Shown: positions 34,837-46,907 of the stretch, piece by piece
How the letters are laid out: the number at the start of each line of letters is the position of its first letter
How positions within the stretch are numbered: position 1 is the stretch's first letter
Assembly (NCBI GenBank): GCA_037074615.1
Contig: CM073560.1
Coordinates: 565,501 to 629,500, forward strand
Direction: 5' to 3'
DNA from: Leucaena leucocephala
Taxonomy: Eukaryota; Streptophyta; Magnoliopsida; Fabales; Fabaceae
DNA length: 64,000 bases
Notes under the pieces: model-generated
Databases searched by the model: none
What the model saw: the letters and a program-made list of their open reading frames with translations, nothing else
What the model was told of the DNA's origin: nothing
Program-made: the position numbers and the translations under genes

Positions 34837-35316
34837 GGCTGTTTAAAAAAAATTTAAAAAATACTTATAAAAAAAATTAGATAATTTTTAAAAAGTAGCT
34901 TTTGGAGAATAGCTTATAGAAAAAAATGATTTTAAATAAATGAGTATTTAGATATTATTATCAGGATGACTTTTATAATTAAAAAATTATTAGAAATGAT
35001 ATAATTTTATTAAAAAGATGAAAAATGAGAGAGGTTGGAGAAGAGATAAGAGCGAGGAAGGTGGAAAGTGGAGAAGAGAGAGGAGCAATTGTGTAAGAAA
35101 AATAAGGATAAAATAATATTGAGATAATTTATAAATTCTTTTATTATTTCAGAAACTAGTCTCAATAGCTTATCTAAAATTTTACTTTTAAACTATGGTT
35201 TAATCTAAAAGTCATTTTAGACAAATATAGCTATTTATTTTATTTATTTTTAAAATAAGATTTAGGTCAAAATTCTTTTAAAATTATAATTTTATTTCTT
35301 TTCAAATAGACACTCT
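34837..35316 (+). mobile_element. Non-autonomous DNA transposon-like repeat, about 480 bp, copy 1
   Basis: Its sequence matches the reverse complement of 57495-57969 along its length: GGCTGTTTAAAAA at the left end, GAGAATAGCTTATAGAAAAA, a purine-rich GAGAGAGG-type middle, and TTTTAAAATTATAATTTTAT near the right end. The ends are imperfect inverted repeats, and neither copy encodes a protein. The end sequence recalls hAT-like MITEs, but I could not define a target duplication. Confidence 0.55.
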
Positions 35317-35319
35317 GTA

Positions 35320-36390
35320 TAAAGGCAACTAGAGAATAATAAGAATTTAGAATGGACTCGATCAAAAATAGGCAGCTTAAAAAGTAATTTTACTATGAAT
35401 ATTCAACAATATTATGCTACCCTTAATTAATTTATTTGCGTTTATTTATACCTTTTATATAATACTAAAGAAAGAACTGGTCATTGCCTCATAATATATA
35501 TGGTCAAATGTAATCAAAATAATTGACTCAACCTCATTAACTTTAACAGAACGAACAATGATATAAAACATATTATGAGCATATATATGAAATTGCCAAG
35601 AAATTAACCTAACAAAACAAAATGATTTTCTAATCATCTTTGCAACCTTTGATTAATGAAGCCAAGTCCTTCACAATTGATTTGTGGAATTCTGAACCCT
35701 AGTTGTCAAATATTAATGTGGCCAAACACTTCCTTGAATGATTCAAAAAGATGAAAAATAGTCGGTATATAACCACCGAAACACTCGTGATCACTCCTTT
35801 CTTATATTTTTCAATGTTACGTTGACTCACAAATCTCCCTAGTCAATCCCACAAAGACACAGCAATTGGTGGTTATGACCCGGCCGGCCCTGACAATTTC
35901 AATTATTCCTAAATGAATCAAACTATGTCAAACAATCTTTCCAAAATGAAATTCATAAGCCATTAATGCAGTCACTATCATTATTTGCTGGACCAATTTA
36001 TCACACAAGAATGCTTCAATCTTTTGAAATTCGTTTTATTATTGTCCATACTGTAAATCTATTCTTCACTGAGTTAGAGAGTGTATTTGTTTTTTTTCCC
36101 CTGTCGACTCTCTCTTTACTAAAAATATATGAAGCAGGTTGTTGTCTTTCTCGATCCATATGCATTAAGCCAAATCTAAGACATAATCACATTGCATTAT
36201 TCATGATTATAAATTTTATGTTTTCTATATTAACAATTTTTAAGTTACGTGTAAAGTTTTAATTCAACCATACAACATTGGACACTTGTGCCCGATGGGT
36301 CCCTTTCGCACCGCAGCTCACAGCTTGCTAAATCTTTTTCTTTTTCCTTTCCAATTTGTTAAGCGAACTTGCTAAATGTTTTACAATATA
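35320..36390. other. AT-rich spacer
   Basis: Nothing recognisable is seen on either strand. Confidence 0.5.
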
Positions 36391-36589
36391 CTCTCTTGTC
36401 TTAATTATAATATTCTATTAATTCTTTTAAAAAAATCAAGTGAATTATTTTAAAATATTTATATTTATTTTTTTATCAAACTAATTTATTTAACCTATAA
36501 ATTATTCATTTTAAAAATATTATATATCATATACTATAATTAAATAGTTTATTTAATTTTATTAAAAAAATTATAATTAGGAGTTAAGG
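36391..36589 (+). mobile_element. Stowaway-like MITE, degenerate copy
   Basis: It is flanked by TA. The left end CTCTCTTGTCTTAATTATAA and the reversed right end CCTTAACTCCTAATTATAAT form an imperfect terminal inverted repeat resembling the 61628 copy. The interior is AT-rich and non-coding. Confidence 0.45.
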
Positions 36590-36957
36590 TAATATTATCA
36601 AAAATGGCGATAACTCTCCTAACTAATGTTGATATTTGGTATAAATTTTATTATAGGTACATATAATTTTAGCTCAATTACAAACCCCATCCTTCAAATT
36701 TTAGTCAAAATATGGAGATGGACGGATTAAATAACTAAAATTTTAATAATTAAATTATAATTGAGTTGAAATTATAAAAATTAAATAATTATTTTTTTTA
36801 TATTTTTTATTTTAAATGTATCAATTAATTAGGTGGTTGATTTTGAGATTTAAATTATTTTATCTTTTATATTTATTATTTTTTAAATTTAATATAATTT
36901 ATATTATAAATTAAGTTTTATATTAAAGAATGGTGGAATATAATTAATAGTTATTAG

Positions 36958-37150
36958 CACGTGTAAAATTGTGAAAGGAGGATGAGTGAGGGACACGCGT
37001 GGCCCAGAGTTTCGCTTTCACACCGCCACCACCATGAAAATACCTGGAATTAGAACACGTGATTCGTATGAATTGACGAGATGTGGGGCCATATTAAGTG
37101 CGCACAACCTATAAATAATCTTTGGATGGAAGCAAAAGAACCGTCCTTTT
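36958..37150 (+). promoter_or_regulatory. Promoter-like patch with G-boxes and TATA box, no gene found
   Basis: Within 200 bases there is CACGTG (36958-36963), ACACGCGTGG (36993-37002), ACACGTG (about 37054-37060) and TATAAATA (37110-37117). A pyrimidine-rich, leader-like stretch follows (CTTCCCTCACTCTATC). The region is clearly GC-richer than its surroundings. The first ATGs downstream open frames of only 8-12 codons, so no protein gene is apparent. It may drive a non-coding RNA or be the remnant of a lost gene. ACGT-core elements suggest ABA or light control. Confidence 0.4.
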
Positions 37151-37499
37151 GACTATTTGTGGACCTTCCCTCACTCTATCAACATCTTCCTCTTCTATTA
37201 TCGATCTGCTTTTTGGGGCACGTCATCATCCTCGCTCCTATTTTCTCTCCCCTACAAACTTTACACATTTCCGCTACATTTATATACATCCCACATTTCA
37301 TACTCTATACATTTTTTTAACAATAATTATAAATTCTTTTTGTAGAATTTACCACTTAGATATTCAAATTTTAAATGTCACTCAAGCTATACAAATCTCA
37401 CTCCCCCTAACTTTAATTCTATTTTCAAATCATAGTTACATAAAATAATTTACTCAATTTAAATTCACATACAAAAGTTCTGTATTTTTATTGGTTAAT

Positions 37500-40184
37500 A
37501 TAATTTTTAGTCTTTTAAATTTATATAAATTATAATTTTAATTTTTTAAATTTGTTAAACTATGGATTTAGGTTCCACAAAAAATAAAATGGTCTATTTT
37601 TTTTTAAATTATAAAAAGTAATATATTTTAAATAAAAAAAAAATTAAAAGAGTAAAATAAAAATAAAAATAAATTTAAAGAGCTACAAATTGTATTAACA
37701 ATTTTTTTTGGTGAGGAATGACTATACATATATAATATGGCTTTTGAAAAGCACATAGGAATTTACGCAGTTGTAACAAAATTAAGAGAATGTGCATGCA
37801 TGTGATTTACTCTTATATTTATTTTAAATATTTGGATGATTCATGATTAAATCTTAAAAACCTTCAGTTATAATTACACGAAATTATGAGTTTGTCCAAG
37901 TCAGATAAAAATCTTATGAATCTGGTAAGTAACTTTAATCTAATTTTTATTTTAGTAAATTAGGGTCCTTAGGTGTAATTTGCCCTAAAGATCCAAATGT
38001 CAGCTTCAGAATCGAGAGCGTGCTTAGAGTTGTAAGGTTTTCTTTTTCTTTTTTAATACACGTAAGCATCAAATATGCTTTGTGTTAAAATTTCAATGGA
38101 TGAATGGGAATCTTTTTTTGATAGTATGAGTGGATCAAGTGTATGTGGAAAGAAGATTACAAATTAAGGAGCACACTCGTGGAACGAATATAAAATGTGA
38201 TTAATGGGAGTGACATCAAACCAGTTGTTACACCTACCAATCAATTATGGATTAACTGTACCTTCAAGTGGTAATTAAGAGATTAAATCCTACTTTATTA
38301 GTGGAAGAGATTGCGATGATCACATTATGGCGTCTTTGATCTAGTATTAATTAAATTAATTCAATGAGTGAACATGTATTCACATCAACTTTTGCTTTAA
38401 TAAACCACACCCCTCATCACATGTCCTGAAGTAAAATATAAAACTTTGGGGTGACATAATTGGAAAACACAGCGCGCACGTGGTCACAAAATGAATAATT
38501 AAAATTATAGAGCCGAACTTAAAATAATTAAAAGGCATAGATAAACCCAAATATGGATCTTTATCTTGAAGAGATAAACACAGGAAGGCATATGTTCATG
38601 CCCAGTTAATGGTCGTATGGTGCGGGACCCACAACTCAATTCAAAGTGATTAAACTCTATTAACTTCCTAATTACTAAACGGTGGCGGTATGAACACTGA
38701 GTAACTCGGGAGTCATGAAATGGATAATTAGCAGACACAAATTATATATATATATATATATATTATATGTATATTGAGGACTATAAGAAAAGGTACTCAA
38801 AAATTCAAAAGCCCGTACATGTTAGTTACCTCTTCTTGAATTTTATAAATTATATTAATTATTATGTTCTTAAAAATTAATGTACCAGGTCAAAAAAAAA
38901 AAAAGAACTATTAATGTAAATGTGATGCATGCCTTCTTTTGAATATTTTATAAACCAATTTCAAAATAAAGTTGGTGGAGCATGCCAATTAGGATTGGCG
39001 TGCCCAAGGACAGATCATGAAATTAAAATCATAAAGTTGCATACACGTGGTAAAAGGAATATACATTTATTTTATATATTTATGAACATTTAAATTAAAA
39101 TCGTAATACTATTTTTGTTTATATGTCTTCTATAATTTAAATTTTAAATTTTTGTTTAAAATTTTATTCAAATCCATATGTTCTTCAATCAAAAAATTTC
39201 TATCAGGTTATTATCTAAACATGTATTGTAAGGGGAAAAATCTAATTTAACTAATTAGTTACTTCGAGTTAAAGTTAAGAGTGAAAAATTTGGGATTGAT
39301 CTCATAAATATTAATAAAAATATTTATTATATTGATTTTCATTTTTTTTAAGTATTACAATTTTTTATTGTTAAATTTTTTTATACACATATAAGAAAAC
39401 ATTTAACAATTCTTTTGGAGAATTATCTCATTTGAGGTGTACAATACTTAATAGAATATTGGATATGAATAAAAGAAATAAAAACTATTTTACAGATAAC
39501 TCCTGTTATTTCTCAATTTTTAATTTGACATATATTTTTTTTCTCTCTCTCTTTAAGATATATATATTTAATTTTATTTTATTAATATCGTTAACTTTTG
39601 TATAAGGGTTAACAGTGTTAACAGAGTAAAGTTGCAGAAGCTAACATACAATAATCGCACAAAATTAAAAGATTTAATAAATAAAAAATGTATAGATTAA
39701 TTAAAAATTAAGAAAAATTATAGATATCTGCAAATGATTTTTTTATTAAAAAACAATGGATTAAGATTTTGGAGAAATAGGTGAGTATGGTATTTGTTGT
39801 TAAGTAGGGGGGAGTGTCGAAGAATGACGACCTTAACTGAATTTCAAGTATTATTGCACATAAATTTTCAATGCATATATATATATATATTGGTAATATT
39901 AAAGAATTGATTCACTGAAGAAAAAAATATTAAAGAATTGATGAACATGCGAGGAAGGATCCTATAAGATAACAAAACTAATTAATGGATGATGGGTCCC
40001 TAAATGGGTGAAGAATCCAAATTTTGATGTTGATAAGTTCTGTGATATGCTATTTTTGTTTCGATTCAGCTGGGAAATAAAAAAGCGCCCAAATCCACGA
40101 GATATCAGATTGTTCATGGCAATCATCTTTTCTTGCTTTAAAAGTAGTTCTCCGATTATGAGATATCAGATTTCAAGCAAGTGG

Positions 40185-40239
<55 letters not shown>

Positions 40240-40390
40240 CTCCACTTTGTGATTTATTTGATTTCAAAAACATTTCTAACAATGCCACATTCGTTAAGTC
40301 AACTGTTAATGCGGGCTAAAAGATTTGATTTTTCTCAATATCAACTGTTAAAAAAAGAGAGTACTATTATAGTATAGTTTTAAAAAATTA
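37500..40390. other. AT-rich spacer
   Basis: No gene is seen. A short (TA)n run lies at about 38743-38764. The open frame around 40008-40319 reads through a microsatellite and is not credible. Confidence 0.5.
40189..40237. repeat. (AT)n microsatellite
   Basis: About 49 bases of alternating A and T with one TT break at 40200-40201. This is a likely length-polymorphic site. Confidence 0.95.
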
Positions 40391-40599
40391 TCTAATCCGT
40401 TCTTAATATAAAATTTATTTAATTAATTTAAAAAAATTACAAAAATTAAATAAATAACTTAATTATAATATATATTAAATATTAATTTATAAGTAAGATA
40501 AATTATTTAAAAAAAAAGATAAATATAAATATTTTAAAAATAATTTATTTAATTTATTTAATCTTCTTAAATTAATTAATCACGTTTTATATTAGGGAG
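40391..40599 (+). mobile_element. Stowaway-like MITE, degenerate copy
   Basis: It is flanked by TA. The left end TCTAATCCGTTCTTAATATA and the reversed right end CTCCCTAATATAAAACGTG form an imperfect inverted repeat, then TTAATTAATTT on both sides. CTCCC near the tip matches the classical Stowaway end. Confidence 0.55.
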
Positions 40600-40604
40600 T
40601 AATA

Positions 40605-43600
40605 GCAAATTGCTCCACAAATTTTCTTAAATACCCATAACTTATTTTAAAATACTTTTTGGACAAAAATTATCGCAACCTGAAATAGTAACGGGCAATG
40701 AACGATCATATAAAGATAAAATCGCTAGAGATATGAATGGGTCCCTTCATGGGCGAAGGAACCAATTTTGATATCGTTAGTTTTTGTAAAATGGATGTTA
40801 CATTTAAGAACGAATGGAATATGAGTTTGGAAAGTAGGAAAAGCACCGAAATTAAAATGGCAATCATTAATTCTTTTGTTTTCCTTTTTTGGCTGGCATG
40901 CAGGTCTTTTCATCAGATTTACCATCACTCTCATTCTCCTAGCATTGTTGCCAATTTAATTCCACTTTAGGATGTTCATTGAACTTTGAGAGTAAATTTA
41001 GAGGGGGGGGGGTGACCTTTTGCTTTCTTCCTTTTTTTTATAAAAAACCTACGAGAAATTTTTAGAGGCAAGTGGAATTAACATCCATGAAAACATCATC
41101 AACATCCGACGTTTGATGTTCCTAACATGTCAAGAGATATCTCAACTTGTTTTGACATGTGGTGAAATGTAATTGTCCTATATAAATAAATAGGTTATGA
41201 ATTGGTCTGATTCAGCTACTGAGCGAGGATGCTTTTGAAGAAGCTTGATATTGATCCACGAGGCATAGAGCTTTTGCATTATTATTATTGTCTGAAAGAA
41301 AGCCATGGATTGAGCCAAGCGTGCACAAACAAAGCAAATATGAGTACTTGCAAGTATCACATATATATAATGATCTTGTCACGCTTGAATCTTTCTATAT
41401 AATATTTTCAATCTCTAATCAATCGAACCAACCATCACTTCCCAATAAAAACCCTGAACCCTAGAACTTCGATTCATTCCTTTTTCTTCAAATCTTTGCC
41501 TTAAAGAAAGCTGATCCCTTCCTTCTCAAAAGTGTAAAGTAATGTGAACGATCATCGAATTGAAACTCACGCGTGCTCAATATTCTTACTACTTCCAAAT
41601 CACTACAATGTCATCATCCATTACTTAATTAATTAATCTCTCTTAGCTTGTTTACTTAGAGGATTAAGTATGTTTTGTGAGAATGTCTGTTGGAACTTGA
41701 TCTAAAGAACAAATTAGCAAGTAAAGAATACCTGATCTTGCATATAAGAGACAAAACAAGGCTAAGTTCTTTACTTGATGGGACAAAAAAGGAGATAACC
41801 TTGTCCGTTTCAATTTAGATCAAGATGAATTAGGAGGAGACACAAAGAAAAGGATGGGAGACAAAAGTGTATTTATAATCCCGGAAGCACGCTTCCCTCC
41901 GACCAGAAAAAAAGTATGCTAGCTAGTTTCTTATTTGGGAAATATATTAATTCCTAAAATCACATTCTGATTCATTAATTGAATTAATGGAGTAACCTAT
42001 AAAACTCACATTCAACTTTGTCCAAACATTTAAATATATCTGCCTCCCTTTCCTCAATATCATTCTCCATGCATTTTAAATAGATTTAAATATAAAAAAG
42101 ATGAATAATACAATAATCGATGTCCTCTTAGTGATGCTAAAAATGTAATGATATAACTTATAAATAGCATCCAAAAAATTCTTTCGGACTAGGGGAATAA
42201 CAAAACCTTGAGATAGAACATGTCTGGGTGCAAATTTGGACTGGCATGTTGGTCATATGTGAGCCAGGTAGGTTTTGTTGATATTTAGGAAGAAATGTGT
42301 CAAGCAGCCGAGTTTGTAGACTACGTGCAAGCGGCTTAAGTCCAGATTAGACAGGGCGGCAGCGTAATTAGTGCTGATTACCAGCTTCTTTGGCAGGCAC
42401 ATAGAGCACATGAATAGAATTAATCTCGTCTTAATCAACATAAGAGATAGCCCTTGGAATTTTGTAACTAATTAATTAGATTCATTATGAGAGAATTTTT
42501 TCCCCTTTGAGGGGTTTTTATTCCGTTTTCTTTTCTTTTCAAAAAAACTAAGCAAAAATTAACAAGGAGATCAATGTGAACAAGAAAGAAAGAGTACTTG
42601 AGAGGGAAGCAGATTCTGTACTGACTTTCTATTTGAATATATGGCCAGATCTTGTGGGTTTTAGTAAAAGTAAAACATGGAAAGATTGAAATTAGGGGGG
42701 GGAAACAAAGTAATATGATGAATTATTTTTCCTTGGAATATGATGAAACCAGCCACATTTTTTGTTTTTTCAGTTCAAAGGATGAGCATGATTGAGAATA
42801 AGACAATTTAAATTTAGACTTGAGAATTCAACATATTGGTCTCAAATATGTCACTTTTTCCAAGGCTAGGCACGTGCAAATGTTTTAAAAGTAAAGTATA
42901 CCTAAAATTACAAGTACATATCAAAGAGTATATATTATCTACCCTTCTACTCAGACAGACACATACATATATAGAAAGGTATCTCTTACCTTAATAAGGA
43001 GAGAAACAATGGACCAACAAATCAAACCTAATAGCACACTCTTTGAGATTCTTTATTCGTCCTTTTCTTTTCTGTGTGTTTCACACCTAAAGAAGAAGAA
43101 ACAAACAACCACAGGGAATAGTTTTGTGATACATGAAAAAGAAGGGCGGCTACTTCAACCTGTATCTATCGCATCATGAGAAAGCTCCACTAATGAATTA
43201 TTTAAAACCAGAAAACAAAAAAACAAAAAAGGAACATAGAAGAAGATAGCAAGTAGCAATCTATAATGATAACATAAGATCTGCATAGAGGATTCACGTC
43301 AATCACAGAGCCATGCGCAACAAGAACTTGTCAGTTTTGGCCTCTTCTTTATTTCCATGGTGGCACCATGCATATAACATATATATATGGACATAAACAT
43401 TCAAGAAAATTCTGAAATATCCGTATAAAATTTAAAGTTTCACATAATATATACTATGTCATAGCGTAATCTCATGTTACTGGTTGTTATGTGCCGAACA
43501 CAGCCGCAATTCTTTTCTATCAAAGTTTCTGCTTCGAAGCTGTTCACAAAGATTCTTACGAAAGTATATATCTCCCACTCATACCATTGTTTAAATTTAA

Positions 43601-46600
43601 AGGTCTTATCTTCTTTCTTCGCATACATATTTCCGATCTAAAATGTCGTCTCTTCTAATATCTAGTGATATTTTCACCCACTAATAATTCATTTATAAAC
43701 AAGAAACATTTCCAAGTAGATATGGACTAATCAGATTGTTTAATGGAACTTGCCTCTAATTTGATCTTCTTTTGGAGGATCGGATCTGCATAATTGATCA
43801 TATATATTTTGATTTTGCGTCGCAAATATCTAAAATTTTCAAGTCTTGTCTATTCAACAATCACTTTAGCCAAAAAGGGAAAAAAAAAACTATGGCCTTA
43901 TATGGACTAAAAACTCTTATTACTTGCAACACAAGCAAAGCATCTCAAATCTACAAGGTTTTAGAAATAATCCGCTTATAGCCCAATAAGACATAAAATA
44001 TATTAAAAAAAAAAACATTCTTGAGGTACCTATAATTTTCTTCAATTTTCAATTCGGTACCTGTATGTGTTTTTCTTCTTAATAATTCATTTAATTGTGC
44101 TATGTTATTACTATTTACCTTAGTAATTTTATCTAGTTAGTATTGCTAGCTTCAGTATAAAAGTTAATTGCTTTAACAGAATAGAATTAAAGAATTTATT
44201 AAGGAGAGAAAAATACACAGCTGCTAAATTAAAAATTAATAATTTTCCCTTGAAAAAATGAAGTCCATCAAAGAATAAGCAGACATAATATGCATGCTGC
44301 CGAATATAGCGGCTAATCTCGTGCTACACTTTACAGGAAAGGGCCCACTGAACACTAGGGTGGTTAATCAAGCTATATACCGGCTAATGGTAATCCTAAT
44401 ACAATAACTTCTTTTACTGAAAAGTACAATAGGCTGATCTCTTAATCTAATCCTCCTTTCAATTAGTAATGAGAATTTTTTTCTGTTATTAGTCCACAAC
44501 GAAGTATTTGTCTCAGTTGCCATATTTCTCTTCTTCTGTCAAACAAGATTATATCCAAAAAGTGCTTGAAGAACAATCAATTCCTTCAACTTACACTATG
44601 AAAATCTTCAAATGATTCTCATACTAGCATCAACATCACGTTTGCCTTTGGAAAATCATAATGTTAAAAGAAAAAACCCAAGTTGTCGTTGAGTTGACAA
44701 AAATAAATCATTATGCTGATCTCCAACGATTAGACGTCCCTATCAAATCAACTATATCTTCAAAGAAAAAGCATCAGAACTTTTCAAGTGAACGTAAAGA
44801 ATAGAACTAACAAGAAAAGTTAAAAATTCAATGTATGACTCACAGTATTTGACTTCCTCCACACAAAAGCCATATCTTCCCATCTTGCATTCAAGTCTAG
44901 ATCATTTACATTTAGAAAATAAATGCATATAACATATTCAGAGAAACAGATGAAAAAGAAGTTATGGGATTAAAATGAAACTTGAGCTCCTCACATTTTT
45001 CTGTATCACTTCTTTTTTTAAATGCATGAATGTAAAAGATCTAAGATGCGCCTCCCCCAAGAGGTTCAGAAGGAAAAGTGACTCGGTTTTAGTCTTCTTC
45101 TCCAACTCAGTTCAAAAGTATCCACGCCAACAAAACTAGTGCCAAATTACTATTACAGACACAAATTTCAAAAGCCATTTTCCACAAAGAAAACAGTAAT
45201 TATTTCCGGCACATTCAGAGCATTATTATGATCAGTCACAAGGTGAAAAGAAAGAGCATATAAGATATGATCGTGCTAGGATAGTGAGAATCTAAACAAA
45301 TGAAAGAACCAAAAAAAGAAAAATGAATCATCAGTCATCGGACTCTGATATATTGATCTCCTTTGACCTATGTTACAGGCAACACATCTTGCTCACACAA
45401 ATTGTGCCAAGTATCTGGTGATTCAATTAGTGGAGAAGGAAGGTTCAAATTTCATAACCATTTTCAATTAATGATAAACAATTAGTTAATTCCAGTTTCA
45501 GGTGGCTTCAGGATATTAAGAAGAAAGGAATGACTACTCACATTACCTTAAGAATGATTCACAGCCCATGTTTAACTTGTTGCTTTGGGTCCCTTTACCC
45601 AAGGGGAGGCCCATAAAGTATTGTTGGTATTATGACTGAATGATAAAGAACATTGTTGGGCCTTTTGTTCTAAACGACGCATCACATTCTGCAATGAGCC
45701 GGTTTCTTGTATCAGTATAACTAGCATCTAGCCTGACATCGGACATAACAAGAACTAAATTTCAAGTTAATGCTCATCGCCACAGGAAAAGGAAATATTC
45801 TCACAGAGCTGGGAAAAAACATTTTTCACTTTCTCCCTTCTACTGTGTTAAAACTAATTGAAAATCTTTTAACAATCATAATAAAATAACTAGAATAGAG
45901 AAAGTGCCATGCTGTGCATCATGCAGTAATAAATAGCCAAGAAGAAGTGGATGTCTCATTGGTGAATTTTATGTAATCAGCAGTAGCAGCACATGTTTTA
46001 GAGAATACTTCTCATTCTCAGGCTCTTGAATGTGGGGAAAACATGTAACGAATTTGTTTATGTCATGATCATGAAACTCTTGGCTAACCATATCCGTTTT
46101 TTATAACAGGTAATTTTATTTAATCTTCTCATTGTGGAGATGTGAAGATTTGGATCCTGACGTTTTCTGTGCATAAACAAAGGTGCCTTAATACTTTATA
46201 GATCAGTCGTTTAATATTGTCATTTACTAGCTCTGTTGACTGTTGCTGTATCTTTATGCTGCTGCTTCTGTCTTTCTTTTGACTCTAGTCTGCTTCGTCT
46301 CTTCGGGATATGGTTTTTGGTTCCTATATTAAGATGTTATAAGAAAAATTACAAATCATTCAAAGAGTAATAATACTAAAAATATATGAATAATGTGATT
46401 CCCTATATTTTTTATATTGATGATAAATATAGGGCGAAGAAACATCCACATCCACCACCCTGATGATATTTCCAAGTCTCACATTCATATTATTATTAAT
46501 TTCTTTTGAATAAATAAATACATAAATATACGGAATTTAATTTGAATTTGTAGCGTGTTGTCATTGAATAATGCCATTCGGCATCATGTATTCACTTGAC

Positions 46601-46900
46601 ACAGCTTAATTGCTGATGTTAATGCATGCTCTCTCTTGAATCCGTAAACATGATGGGGGGCAAATTTGTAAATACACACGCTTCTTCTTATTATATGGTT
46701 GCCACAATGTAGAACATAATAGAAAAGATGTAGTTAAACTTACACACAAAGCACACAGACAAACTCATGAACCGGCATTCAGATTTATGTGTAGACAGAG
46801 TTTGATTGACCAATGCCCATTTTATATTCCTTATTTACACATACACACATGGCTTCTACTTCTAACATGGTTCAAGAAAGAAACTTCTCGCATATGCAGA
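40605..46900. other. Long gene-poor region
   Basis: About 6 kb without a recognisable protein or RNA gene on either strand. It holds A/T tracts, G-runs near 41001-41011 and 42695-42703, and several short frames without domains. Non-coding transcripts cannot be excluded by eye. Confidence 0.45.
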
Positions 46901-46907
46901 GCGACTG

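Noticed and set aside
37122..37448. 108-codon open frame behind a good TATA box
   Set aside because: It begins at TTG, not ATG, and its composition is AT-driven without any recognisable domain.
40008..40319. 103-codon open frame with a Tyr-Ile repeat
   Set aside because: The repeat is a translated (TA)n microsatellite; no family similarity is visible.
41240..41335. Possible miR171-like precursor (GATATTGATCC and GATTGAGCCAAGC)
   Set aside because: The two segments differ from miR171 and its star at key positions and do not pair with each other in a hairpin.
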